Below are positions 21,542 to 29,925 of a stretch of DNA of 64,000 nt, in pieces (the stretch's first letter is position 1; each line of letters begins with the position of its first letter). The translations under genes were made by a program, and so were the position numbers. A model generated the notes under the pieces. That model saw only the letters and a program-made list of their open reading frames with translations, searched no databases and was not told the DNA's origin. The stretch is taken from positions 63,645 to 127,644 of the forward strand of contig DBQY01000007.1 in assembly GCA_002305805.1 (NCBI GenBank), in the 5' to 3' direction. Source of the DNA: Atopobium sp. UBA1382. GTDB taxonomy: Bacteria; Actinomycetota; Coriobacteriia; Coriobacteriales; Atopobiaceae.

Positions 21542-22453
21542 ATGCGCATAGCACACACGGTAGAGGACTTGATTGGATCCACGCCCCTCGTAGACCTTTC
21601 GTCGCTGACGGACGGCGAGGCCCGCGTACTGGGCAAGCTCGAGGCGGCCAATCCCGGCGGCTCGGCCAAGGACCGCGTGGCCCGCGCGATGGTCGACGAC
21701 GCCGAGCGCGCCGGACGTCTCTCCCCCGGCGGCACCATTATCGAGCCCACCAGCGGCAACACCGGCGTGGGCCTCGCCATGGTCGCCGCCGCGCGCGGCT
21801 ACCGGCTCGTCCTCACGATGCCGGACACCATGAGCGTGGAGCGGCGCGCCCTCGCGGCCGCCTACGGTGCCGCGATCGAGCTCACGCCGGGCGCCGAGGG
21901 CATGGCCGGGGCGGTCGCGCGCGCGGAGGAGCTGGCCGACGCAACCCCCAACTCCATCATCGCCGGGCAGTTCGACAACCCCGCAAACCCGCGCGCCCAC
22001 TACGAGACCACCGGCCCGGAGATTTGGGCGGACACCGACGGCACCGTGGACGCGCTCGTAGCCGGCGTGGGAACCGGCGGCACGCTCTGCGGGTCGGCCC
22101 GCTTCCTCAAGGAGAAGAACCCTGCCGTGCGCGCCGTCGCCGTGGAGCCCGCCGAGTCACAGGTTCTCGCCGGTGGTGCTGCGGGCCCGCATGCGATCCA
22201 GGGCATCGGCGCCAACTTCGTACCCGGCAACTTCGACCGCTCCCTCGTGGACGAAATCGTCCCCGTGAGCTCGGCGGACGCCCTTGCCACCTGGCGCCGC
22301 CTCGAGCGCGAGCTGGGACTTCTCGTGGGCATATCCTCCGGTGCCGCCGTCGCCGCCGCTCTCGCGCTCGCCGCGCGCCCGGAGTACGCCGGCAAGACGA
22401 TCGTTGTCGTCCTCCCGGACACCGGGGAGCGCTACCTCTCTGTGGAGGCCTGA
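21542..22453 (+). CDS. cysK: Cysteine synthase (O-acetylserine sulfhydrylase)
   Basis: A 303-residue PLP enzyme making cysteine from O-acetylserine and sulfide. PLP lysine is K43 in NPGGSAKDR. Substrate-binding loop [13 protein letters not shown], phosphate-binding [12 protein letters not shown] and [11 protein letters not shown] are all present. Start ATG has GAGGGAGGCACC upstream. Its stop and the cysE start share one base (TGATG), so the two are translated together and can form the CysK-CysE complex. The C-terminus is normal in length. Confidence 0.93.
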   Translation: MRIAHTVEDLIGSTPLVDLSSLTDGEARVLGKLEAANPGGSAKDRVARAMVDDAERAGRLSPGGTIIEPTSGNTGVGLAMVAAARGYRLVLTMPDTMSVERRALAAAYGAAIELTPGAEGMAGAVARAEELADATPNSIIAGQFDNPANPRAHYETTGPEIWADTDGTVDALVAGVGTGGTLCGSARFLKEKNPAVRAVAVEPAESQVLAGGAAGPHAIQGIGANFVPGNFDRSLVDEIVPVSSADALATWRRLERELGLLVGISSGAAVAAALALAARPEYAGKTIVVVLPDTGERYLSVEA

Positions 22454-23067
22454 TGTCTGCCGAGAAGAACACCTGGTCCGAGCTTCAATCCCTCATCCAC
22501 GAGGACGCGGAGGCCGCCTTCGCGCGCGACCCCTCCGCCGGCTCGGTCGCTGACGTCACGCGCTTCTCGGTTGGATTTCGCATCGTGCGCGCCTACCGCC
22601 ACCAGCACTGGCTCTACGAGCGCGGGCACCGGACGCTCGCCCTGTGGCTCGCCAAGCGCTCGCGCATCAAGTACGGCGCGGACATCCACCCCGCAGCAAA
22701 GATCGGCCGGCGCTTCACCGTGGACCACGGGATCGGCGTGGTCGTCGGCGGGACCACGATCATCGGCGACGACTGCCTCATGTACCAGAACGCCACGCTC
22801 GGCATGACCGGAAAGCACGGCGGCAAGCGTCACCCCACGCTCGGAAACGGCGTGCTCGTGGGCGCGGGCTCCATCCTGCTCGGCGCCATCACCGTCGGCG
22901 ACGGTGCCTATATCGGCGCCGGTTCGGTCGTCGTGGACAACGTGCCCGCCAACACCACCGTCGTGGGCAACCCGGCGCGGGTGGTGCGGACGCACGTGTG
23001 TCCGCTCGTGAGCGACATGGTCCGCGTCACGGACGACTTTGGCAAGAGCTGGGTCATGGAGGCGTAG
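22453..23067 (+). CDS. cysE: Serine O-acetyltransferase
   Basis: A 204-residue left-handed beta-helix (hexapeptide) enzyme that acetylates serine for CysK. The helical N-terminal part is shortened relative to E. coli CysE. Hexapeptide turns run from ADIHPAAKIGRRFTVDHGIGVVVGG through IGDDCLMYQNATLGMTGKHGGKRHPTLGNGVLVGAGSI to VVGNPARVV. The catalytic D-H region VDHGIG is intact. The tail LVSDMVRVTDDFGKSWVMEA does not end in the classic Ile that inserts in CysK, so complex formation is uncertain. Confidence 0.92.
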   Translation: MSAEKNTWSELQSLIHEDAEAAFARDPSAGSVADVTRFSVGFRIVRAYRHQHWLYERGHRTLALWLAKRSRIKYGADIHPAAKIGRRFTVDHGIGVVVGGTTIIGDDCLMYQNATLGMTGKHGGKRHPTLGNGVLVGAGSILLGAITVGDGAYIGAGSVVVDNVPANTTVVGNPARVVRTHVCPLVSDMVRVTDDFGKSWVMEA

Positions 23068-23073
23068 GTCCCG

Positions 23074-23553
23074 CTACAATACCTGCTCGAGACAGGTCTT
23101 GAGTGGGGTCATGCCCATCGCGTCGTAGAACGCGCGGGCTCCGGGGTTGCACTCCCACACGTTGAGTGTGACGTTGTGGCAGTCCAGCTCGCGCGCAAAA
23201 GCAATGACGTGCTGATAGAGGGCGGTGGCAACGTGTTGCCCGCGATGGGCCTCGTCCACGCAGATGTCGTCGATGTAGAGGCTCACGATGGGCTGCCAGC
23301 TGTTTGACTCCCGATAGTCCTGGATCTCGCAGAAGGCATGGCCGAGCACGGTCCCTTCGTCGTCAACGGCCACGAACACGGGGCGTGCGTCATCCTGGAA
23401 CAGGGAAAGAAGCTCCTCGTCGGTGTACTTGCGGGTCCCGGAGCGGAAGATGTCCGGCCGGCCCGCAGCGTGCACCTCGAGCACCTGGCTCAACAGGCCG
23501 TGCACGCCCTCAAGGTCCTTCTCGCCGGCCCTTCTAATCCGCATCGTCCTCAT
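23074..23553 (-). CDS. GNAT-family N-acetyltransferase
   Basis: A 159-residue acetyltransferase (RimI-like). Start ATG 23551-23553 follows GAGAGGGGGC. N-terminal IRRAGEKDLEGVHGLLSQVL, the acetyl-CoA loop VDEAHRGQHVATALYQHVIAFAREL (Q/RxxGxG/A type, here RGQHVA) and NVTLNVWECNPGARAFYDAMGM are characteristic. It overlaps the 3' end of the upstream ATP-grasp gene by 20 bp on the same strand, so the two are co-translated and may act in one pathway. Substrate unknown. Confidence 0.85.
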   Translation of the reverse strand: MRTMRIRRAGEKDLEGVHGLLSQVLEVHAAGRPDIFRSGTRKYTDEELLSLFQDDARPVFVAVDDEGTVLGHAFCEIQDYRESNSWQPIVSLYIDDICVDEAHRGQHVATALYQHVIAFARELDCHNVTLNVWECNPGARAFYDAMGMTPLKTCLEQVL

Positions 23554-24745
23554 GCCCCCTCTCGTGGACGAACGCCACGAACTCGTCAAGATCGGCGCGC
23601 GTCTCGAAGCGCGCCGTGTACTGGTAGTTGCCCATGTCGTCAGAGAGCGCGTCGGGCACGCGCCCGTGCGCGACGACCGCCGACCCGTAGCGCCCCAGCA
23701 CCTCCTCGTGGGGGTGCGCGTAGCGATGCGCGTCGCGGCGGCTCGCGTACACGCAGAAGCCGTCCGTTCCGTCCTGCTCGGCGCGCCGCTCGTCAAAGCA
23801 GACCATGTCCGCCCAGATCTGGTAGACGTCCACGTCGTGCGCGTAGTTCATCATCTCGGGCGTGGTCCCGCCGGGCGGCCGGACGTTCACCTCAAGTCCA
23901 ACGTAGTCGCCAGCCCCGCCGAGGCCGGGATGCTCGCGGTCCAGGCGGAAGAACTCCAGGTGCACAAAGCGGCTCGTGAGGCCAAAAGCGCGAGCCACGG
24001 CCCTGCCTAGGCGCGAGAGCTCGGGGTCCACCTGCGGTCGCGAGAAATACGTCAGGTCGAGGCCGCCGTAGACGACGTCGGCCATCGACGGCGGAAACTC
24101 CTCCTGGTTCTCAAAGAGCGGCTCGCCGCGGCTGTCGAGAATGGCGTCCCAGGAGCAGATGTCCCCGTGAACGAGCCGCTCGATGACGTAGGGGACGTCC
24201 CCGTGGTCGGCGAGAAGGGCGCGGAGGTCCGCGTCGGAGGAAAGGACGCGCGTCCCACCGGCACCAACGCCAAACTCGGGTTTGGCGAACACGGGATAGT
24301 GGCCCATCTCGCCGATGAACCAGCGGGTCTCGTCGAAGGTCGTGAGACGTGTCTGCCGGGCCGTGGGTACGCCCGCGGCGGCATAGAGGGGCTTCTGGCC
24401 GGCCTTGCTCTGCCAACGGGCTATCTCGGCGGGGCGCGGGCCGTGCGTGACGTTGAAGTCCTCGCGCAGGCGGGCATCGAGACCCAGCCAGTGCTCGTTG
24501 TTCGACTCTATCCAGTCGGGTTTGCCATAGCGATACGAGAAGTACGCGACAGCTTGGTAGACCTGATCGTAGTCCTCGAGGTCATGAGCCCAGAAGTACT
24601 CGTCGAGCGAGTCGCGCACCTCGGGCGCGAGCGCATCGAACGGCGTGTCGCCGATACCGAGGACCCGTGCGCCGTCTCGCCGCAGCGCCGCGCAAAACTG
24701 CCAGTAGACATGCGGGAACTGCGGCGAGACGAAGATGAAGTTCAT
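23534..24745 (-). CDS. ATP-grasp domain carboxylate-amine ligase-like protein
   Basis: A 403-residue ATP-grasp enzyme. N-terminal MNFIFVSPQFPHVYWQFCAALRRDGARVLGIGD is a pre-ATP-grasp Rossmann-like domain. The ATP-binding lobe is GHYPVFAKPEFGVGAGGTRVL. Mg-binding residues appear in RFVHLEFFRL and VGLEVNVRPPGGTTPEMMNYA. ATP-grasp enzymes join an acyl phosphate to an amine or thiol; the adjacent acetyltransferase suggests a small-molecule modification pair. It lies directly downstream of the esterase gene (no gap), so all three minus-strand genes are probably one operon. Confidence 0.83.
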   Translation of the reverse strand: MNFIFVSPQFPHVYWQFCAALRRDGARVLGIGDTPFDALAPEVRDSLDEYFWAHDLEDYDQVYQAVAYFSYRYGKPDWIESNNEHWLGLDARLREDFNVTHGPRPAEIARWQSKAGQKPLYAAAGVPTARQTRLTTFDETRWFIGEMGHYPVFAKPEFGVGAGGTRVLSSDADLRALLADHGDVPYVIERLVHGDICSWDAILDSRGEPLFENQEEFPPSMADVVYGGLDLTYFSRPQVDPELSRLGRAVARAFGLTSRFVHLEFFRLDREHPGLGGAGDYVGLEVNVRPPGGTTPEMMNYAHDVDVYQIWADMVCFDERRAEQDGTDGFCVYASRRDAHRYAHPHEEVLGRYGSAVVAHGRVPDALSDDMGNYQYTARFETRADLDEFVAFVHERGHEDDAD

Positions 24746-26134
24746 TTACTTCGCGCTCTTGGTCTTGGTCGTGGCGCTCTTGGTGGTCGTCTTGGCGGCG
24801 GCGGGCTTCTTGGCGTCCGTCGTCTTCGCGGGCGCGGCGGCCTTGGTGGCCTTGGCAGGAGCGGCGGCCTTGGTGGCCTTGGCCGGAACGGCAGGCTTCT
24901 CGGCCTTGGCCGGAGCGGCGGCCTTCACTGCCTTTGCCGGGGTCTCAGCCTTGGTGGTCTTGGCCGGAGCGGCGGCCCTGGTGGCCTTGGCGACCGTCGT
25001 GGTCGCGACCGGCTTCTTCTCGGCGGCCTTGGCGGTCGTGGTCGCGGCCTTCTTGGCAGCCGGCTTCTTCTCGGCAGCGGCCGTCTTCGCAGCAGCGGCC
25101 GTCTTCGCAGCGGCGGCCGTCTTCGTGGCAGCCGTCTTGGCAGCGGTCGCCTTGGTCGTCTTCGCGGCGGCCGGCTTCTCGGCAGCCGTGGTCGCCTTCT
25201 TAGCGGCGGTCTTCGGCGCGACGGCCTTCTCGGCGGCGGCCTTGGCGGTCGTGGTCGCGGCCTTCTTGGCAGCCGGCTTCTTCTCGGCAGCGGCCTTGGT
25301 CGCGGCGGTCTTCTTTGCGGCGGTGGTCGTCGCGGCCTTCTTGCGCGTGGTCGTGCGCTTCTTGGCGGGCTTCTCGGCGGCCGTGGTCTTCTCGACGTCG
25401 TCAAGGACGATCGGCAGGAAGTAGCGCAGCTGCTTCTTCCACCAGAACCAGGTGTGCGTCACGTCAGCGCCCCAGTAGTCGCACCAGACGTCGACGCCAA
25501 GACGCGCGAGCTGCTCGCCCATCTCGTGCGTTGAGCGCAGAGAGTCGGCCTCGGAGGCCTCCTGGCCGGTGCAGAACAGCAGCTGACGCTGGTTGTACAC
25601 GGCAACGTAGGGGTGGTCGACGGGCATCTGCGACAGGAACGCGCAGGGCGTGTTGTCATAGAGCGTGGCGTCCATCCAGTCGCCGAAGTAGCGACGGGCG
25701 TCATAGCAGCCGGAGAGGCAGACGCAGCCCTGGAAGAGGTCCGGGCGGCGCAGCGCGACGATGGAGGCCTGCGTGGCGCCGGCGTCAAAGCCGAGGGCCA
25801 GCGGACGGGCGGTCGACTTGCTCATCTTGGCCACGAGCGGCACGAGCTCGTCGACCACGTAGTGGTAGTAGGTCTCCTGGCGCTTGGCGCGCTCGGCGGG
25901 GTCGCCGGTGCCGCCCCAGGTCTCATTGTCAACGGTCTCGGTGCAGAACAGCTGGATGGTGCCGGAGTCCAGGTAGTCGGACAGCTCGTCGATGACGCCG
26001 ACCTCCTCCAGGCTCTCGGGCGCCTGACCCTGCGTCGGAAAGACCACGACGGGCAGGCCCTTCTTGCCGTAGGCGATGACGTGCATGTCCTCGCCCAGGA
26101 TGCTGCTCGTGCACACGATGTTCTTCTTGTCCAT
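24746..26134 (-). CDS. Esterase-fold protein with a long Lys/Ala/Thr-rich histone-like tail
   Basis: A 462-residue protein starting at ATG 26132-26134 behind GGGGGAAAC. Residues 1 to about 270 are an esterase D/FrmB-like alpha/beta hydrolase (VVVFPTQGQAPESLEEV, ALRRPDLFQGCVCLSGCYDAR, WCDYWGADVTHTWFWWKKQL with the likely His). The nucleophile elbow reads LALGFDAGATQ, where G-x-S-x-G is expected, so the serine is replaced by Asp. From about residue 275 to the end it is low-complexity KKAATTTA/AAPAKATK repeats, like histone H1 and mycobacterial HU tails. This suggests nucleic-acid or polyanion binding. Hydrolytic activity is therefore doubtful. Confidence 0.75.
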   Translation of the reverse strand: MDKKNIVCTSSILGEDMHVIAYGKKGLPVVVFPTQGQAPESLEEVGVIDELSDYLDSGTIQLFCTETVDNETWGGTGDPAERAKRQETYYHYVVDELVPLVAKMSKSTARPLALGFDAGATQASIVALRRPDLFQGCVCLSGCYDARRYFGDWMDATLYDNTPCAFLSQMPVDHPYVAVYNQRQLLFCTGQEASEADSLRSTHEMGEQLARLGVDVWCDYWGADVTHTWFWWKKQLRYFLPIVLDDVEKTTAAEKPAKKRTTTRKKAATTTAAKKTAATKAAAEKKPAAKKAATTTAKAAAEKAVAPKTAAKKATTAAEKPAAAKTTKATAAKTAATKTAAAAKTAAAAKTAAAEKKPAAKKAATTTAKAAEKKPVATTTVAKATRAAAPAKTTKAETPAKAVKAAAPAKAEKPAVPAKATKAAAPAKATKAAAPAKTTDAKKPAAAKTTTKSATTKTKSAK

Positions 26135-26346
26135 GTTTCCCCCAAAAGGTTGGATCATGTCCCCCGATTGTGTATCAGTCATGATACCGCTCACGCTCGG
26201 GACGCATGTTTTGCCCGTGTAAGGGTGACACAAATCGGAAACTTCTGCTCGGGGAGCCTCCAAGGAGTGTCCAGTTTGTTGAGAAGGGAAGCCCCAAGCT
26301 CGTGCTACGCTGTCCTGCGGACACGCGAGACAGAGAGGACGCCCCC

Positions 26347-27828
26347 ATGCGCATCGGCTTTGACAACGACAAGTACATCGCCCTTCAGGCGGAGAAGATC
26401 CGCAAGCGCATCGGACAGTTCGGCGGCAAGCTCTACCTCGAGTTTGGCGGCAAGCTCTTTGACGACTACCACGCGAGCCGCGTGCTTCCCGGCTTTGAGC
26501 CCGACTCCAAGATCCGCATGCTCGAGAGCCTCAAGGACGACGTCGAGGCCATCATCGTCATCAACGCGGACAACATCGAGAACGCCAAGCGCCGCTCGGA
26601 CATCGGCATCACCTACGAGGAGGACGCGCTGCGCCTCATGGACTCGTTCCGCGCGCGCGGCCTCATGGTCGGCGGCATCTGCATCACGCACTTCACCGGT
26701 CAGCCACACGCCGAGGCGTTCCAGCGCCGCCTCGAGTCCATGGGCGTCTCCGTCTGGCGCCACTACCTGATTGACGGCTACCCCTCCGATGTCAACCACA
26801 TCGTCTCCGACGAGGGCTTTGGCAAGAACGACTACATCGAGACGAGCCGCCCGCTCGTGGTGGTCACGGCCCCCGGCCCCGGCTCGGGCAAGCTTGCCAC
26901 CTGCCTCTCGCAGCTCTATCACGAGAACAAGCGCGGCGTGCAGGCGGGCTACGCCAAGTACGAGACCTTCCCCGTGTGGAACCTCCCGCTCAAGCACCCG
27001 GTGAACGTCGCCTACGAGGCCGCCACCGCCGACCTCGACGACCGCAACATCATCGACCCCTGGCACCTAGAGGCCTACGGTGACGTCACGGTCAACTACA
27101 ACCGCGACGTTGAGACCTTCCCCGTGCTCAAGGCCATGATGGAGAAGATCGCCGGCGAGAGCCCCTACCAGTCCCCCACCGACATGGGCGTGAACATGGT
27201 CGGGCTCTGCATCTCCGACGACGACGCCTGCCGCGAGGCGGCCAAGAACGAGATCGTGCGCCGCTGGTTCGCCGCCGCCGAGGAGCTGCGTCGCACCGGC
27301 GAGGGCAAGGAGACGCTCGACAAGATCGAGCTACTGATGAGCCAGGTCGACGTGACCGTCGACTACTCGCCCGCCCACCAGGCGGCGCTCGAAAAGGAGG
27401 AGGCCACCGGTGGCCCCGCCGCTGCCATGGTGCTGCCTGACGGCTCGCTTGTGACCGGCAAGACATCCGAGCTCATGGGTGCCGCCGCCTCGCTTCTGCT
27501 CAACGCCGCCAAGCACATGGCCGGCATCCCCAAGAAGACCTACGTGGTGAGCGAGGAGGCGCTCGTACCAATCTGCCACCTCAAGACCGATCACCTGCGC
27601 AGCCACAACCCGCGCCTGCACTCCGACGAGATGCTCATCGCGCTCTCGCTCTCCTCGGCCACCAACGACCAGGCCGACGCGACGGTGGACGCGCTCGCGC
27701 AGCTGGCCGGCTGCGACGCGTACTTCTCGGTCATCCTCTCCGAAGCCGACAAGAGCACGTATCGCAACCTGGGCATCAACGTCTGCTGCGAGCCCAAGTA
27801 CGAGCGTCGCGGCTACTATCACCGCTAG
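26347..27828 (+). CDS. DUF1846 family protein
   Basis: A 493-residue cytosolic protein of the DUF1846 family, known from Streptococcus and clostridia with structures but without a settled function. Typical segments: MRIGFDNDKYIALQAEKIRKRI, GGKLYLEFGGKLFDDYHASRVLPGF, TAPGPGSGKLATCLSQLYHE (P-loop-like glycine-rich turn) and NPRLHSDEMLIALSLSSATN. Start ATG 26347 has GAGAGGACG upstream. Length matches the family. It is divergent from the esterase gene across 212 bp. Some homologues have been suggested to act on nucleotides or cofactors; I see nothing decisive. Confidence 0.87.
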   Translation: MRIGFDNDKYIALQAEKIRKRIGQFGGKLYLEFGGKLFDDYHASRVLPGFEPDSKIRMLESLKDDVEAIIVINADNIENAKRRSDIGITYEEDALRLMDSFRARGLMVGGICITHFTGQPHAEAFQRRLESMGVSVWRHYLIDGYPSDVNHIVSDEGFGKNDYIETSRPLVVVTAPGPGSGKLATCLSQLYHENKRGVQAGYAKYETFPVWNLPLKHPVNVAYEAATADLDDRNIIDPWHLEAYGDVTVNYNRDVETFPVLKAMMEKIAGESPYQSPTDMGVNMVGLCISDDDACREAAKNEIVRRWFAAAEELRRTGEGKETLDKIELLMSQVDVTVDYSPAHQAALEKEEATGGPAAAMVLPDGSLVTGKTSELMGAAASLLLNAAKHMAGIPKKTYVVSEEALVPICHLKTDHLRSHNPRLHSDEMLIALSLSSATNDQADATVDALAQLAGCDAYFSVILSEADKSTYRNLGINVCCEPKYERRGYYHR

Positions 27829-27840
27829 GGTATCCGGAGA

Positions 27841-27902
27841 AACCATACACATCCGTCGGGTCCAGGCCCTCAAAGGACAAAAACGACGGGTGTGCATGGT
27901 TT
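27841..27902. repeat. Family E hairpin, 3' side of the DUF559 gene
   Basis: AACCATACACATCCGTCG (27841 on) and its inverse CGACGGGTGTGCATGGTT (ending 27902) pair over about 18 bp with two mismatches around a ~25-nt loop. It sits between the convergent ends of the DUF1846 gene and the DUF559 gene and can serve as a bidirectional terminator. The same sequence family recurs on the other side of the DUF559 gene. Confidence 0.75.
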
Positions 27903-27906
27903 GCCA

Positions 27907-28839
27907 TCACACAATCTGGCTGAGAAGCCAATCACGCCGCCCGGGGTCGGGCGGATTCGCCTCGATTCCGAGGTCTTGGCACAGCTGCCGCGCCAGCACG
28001 TCGAGAGCGTCCCCGCTCAACTGGTCGTTGGTGACGGAGGTCACCTTCCAGCCCATCGCCTTGAGCGAGTTTCTCTTCTTCGCATCATGGTCCAGCTGCC
28101 AGGGAGAGAGATGGTTGGCATAGCTGTCGCATTCCACGACTACCCGCTTGCCCACCCAAGCGAGGTCAACCTCGTACACGGGGAACTGGCTTATGGGGAG
28201 CTCCTCGACGGTCGGATAGATGCGAACGTTGAGCTCGGGCGACGGCAACCCGTATCCGCCCAGGCGCCGCGGCAGCGTGAGAATGATGGTGACCCTCGTC
28301 TCGAGGGGCGATCGGGAGCGTTCTGCCGCCCAGCGCAGAGAGGCGCGGGCCTTCTTCACGCCGGGGAGTCCGTCCGCGTCCGCAAGATAGTCCCGAAGCT
28401 GGTCTGTGTCCAGCAATGGCCCTCGGTCGAGAAACCCACGGGACGTGGGCACGCATCCATACAGCCCCAGGCACTCCATCTCCAGGGCCGCAACACGAGG
28501 AACGCTCTCCCGAGCCGCCCTGAGAAGACAGCAGAACGCAGGAGAGGTCACGAGCACGCCCGGGGAAAGCCGATAGAGAGAGCCGGCGGGCAGACGTCCC
28601 GACCAGACGTGGCTGACTACCTTTGCAGATTGTATCCTGTGCTCCGGCGCGTCCACGATGACGTGCACCGGGTCGTCTTTGGAATAGGTGATCCCCAGCC
28701 CCTCGAGATCCGCCTCGCGCAGCTCACGCGCAGACGAGACGGACCAGTCCACTGCCGCGCTCACGGGCCACCCTAGGCTATCAAGCAACCCGTCCTGGGC
28801 CCAGAGCCGCATGGCCGTTATGTCCGCGAGCGTCACCAT
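27907..28839 (-). CDS. DUF559/Vsr-like nuclease-domain protein (family E paralogue)
   Basis: A 310-residue protein. The N-terminal two-thirds has the PGVLVTSPAFCCLLRAA...ALEMECLGLYGC block, then SPLETRVTIILTLPRRLGGYG. The C-terminus has a restriction-endonuclease-like core, YEVDLAWVGKRVVVECDSYANH (D225, E236, D238, H243), as in DUF559/Vsr proteins. It is a clear paralogue of the protein at 59434-60552, sharing SPxETR...GGYG and GLYG. Codon use looks less GC-biased than neighbours. Start ATG has only a weak AGGC site. The gene is bracketed by family E repeats (27841-27902 and 28978-29036). DNA cleavage is inferred; no partner gene is adjacent. Confidence 0.7.
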   Translation of the reverse strand: MVTLADITAMRLWAQDGLLDSLGWPVSAAVDWSVSSARELREADLEGLGITYSKDDPVHVIVDAPEHRIQSAKVVSHVWSGRLPAGSLYRLSPGVLVTSPAFCCLLRAARESVPRVAALEMECLGLYGCVPTSRGFLDRGPLLDTDQLRDYLADADGLPGVKKARASLRWAAERSRSPLETRVTIILTLPRRLGGYGLPSPELNVRIYPTVEELPISQFPVYEVDLAWVGKRVVVECDSYANHLSPWQLDHDAKKRNSLKAMGWKVTSVTNDQLSGDALDVLARQLCQDLGIEANPPDPGRRDWLLSQIV

Positions 28840-28908
28840 GCGCCTAGCCTATTGGCGGTCGCTCTCACCGGGCTTCCCGTTAGCACGCCCCAGACGTTCA
28901 CTATTTGT

Positions 28909-29036
28909 GTTTCCGCAGGTATGTCCTCCGCTTCTTGTCCATTAATCAAAAGTAGTAGTAGATATCTCCATAGGGCGACCATGCATACCCGTCAGAATCG
29001 TCTTGCCGAGGGGTGCGGGCTAACAGGTGTGCATGG
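28909..29036. repeat. Family E element, 5' side of the DUF559 gene, with core
   Basis: ACCATGCATACCCGTC (28978-28993) and the inverse of ACCATGCACACCT (29024-29036) form an inverted pair matching the hairpin at the 3' side of the gene. GTTTCCGCAGGTATG (28909-28923), whose complement CATACCTGCGGAAAC matches the family B and D core, lies between the pair and the gene. This 257-bp region also holds the promoters of the DUF559 gene and of the HAD gene at 29097; I could not place them confidently. Confidence 0.65.
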
Positions 29037-29096
29037 TCTGCTATTCTCACAGGTGCGTCCAGTGTCCGACGCCCCGCCAGAGCACAAGGAGCCCGA

Positions 29097-29918
29097 ATGA
29101 CCTACCAGCTCATAGCCTTTGACATGGACGGCACGCTTCTCGACACAAACAAGCGCGTCCTGCCCTCCACGACGGAGGCCATCTCCGACGCCACCGCGGC
29201 AGGAAAGGTGGTGGCCATATGCACGGGCCGGTGCCCGAAGATGGTCGAGGTCGCGAGCGCCGACTTCGCTGACGTCCGCTATGCGATCTGCTGCAACGGC
29301 ACCATAGTCTACGACCTCTCCGAGCAGCGAATTCTCGAGGAGCACCCCATGCCCGCCGACGTCGTGGCGCGCTGCTATGACGCGCTGGAGGGCGAGGACG
29401 TCATGGCAGAGGCGTTCTCGGGCAGGGGGGTCTTCTTCCAGCGCTCCTTCATTGAGCGCGTCGCCACCTACAACATGGGCCCCTACAAGGAGCTCTATCG
29501 CGCGACGGCCACCCTCGTGGACGACATCGCCGCAACCTTCCACGACCCGTCGATTACCATCCCCAAGTTCATATTCCATTTCCGCGACCCAGAGGCGCGC
29601 GAGCGCATGATCGAGCGCGCGGCCGACCTTCCGGTCGAGATGGCGAAGGCTGAGATCTCGAGTCTCGAGTTCACCGCAAGGGGCACCGACAAGGGCACCG
29701 GGCTTCTCGCCCTTGCCGACCTCCTGGGCATTCCCCGCGAGCAGACCATTGCCGTCGGCGACTCCTACAACGACCTGCCCATGATTCACGCCGCTGGCCT
29801 CGGCGTCGCCATGGGCAACTCGCGCGAGGCGGTCCTCGCCGCCGCCGGGGTGACGGTCGCCGACAACGACAGCGGCGGCTGCGCCGAGGCGATCCGTCGC
29901 TACCTGCTCGGCGAGTAG
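29097..29918 (+). CDS. HAD-superfamily (Cof-type) phosphatase
   Basis: A 273-residue Cof-type hydrolase with all motifs: LIAFDMDGTLLDTN (I), ICTGRCPKMVE (II), LEFTARGTDKGTGLLAL (Lys, III) and IAVGDSYNDLPMIHAAG (IV). The cap domain spans about residues 80-190. Start ATG 29097 follows AAGGAGCCCG. The asparaginase gene starts 7 bp after its stop. Likely a broad sugar-phosphate or FMN/PLP phosphatase; the substrate cannot be assigned. It is not closely similar to the HAD protein of the met operon. Confidence 0.87.
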   Translation: MTYQLIAFDMDGTLLDTNKRVLPSTTEAISDATAAGKVVAICTGRCPKMVEVASADFADVRYAICCNGTIVYDLSEQRILEEHPMPADVVARCYDALEGEDVMAEAFSGRGVFFQRSFIERVATYNMGPYKELYRATATLVDDIAATFHDPSITIPKFIFHFRDPEARERMIERAADLPVEMAKAEISSLEFTARGTDKGTGLLALADLLGIPREQTIAVGDSYNDLPMIHAAGLGVAMGNSREAVLAAAGVTVADNDSGGCAEAIRRYLLGE

Positions 29919-29925
29919 GCCCCGG

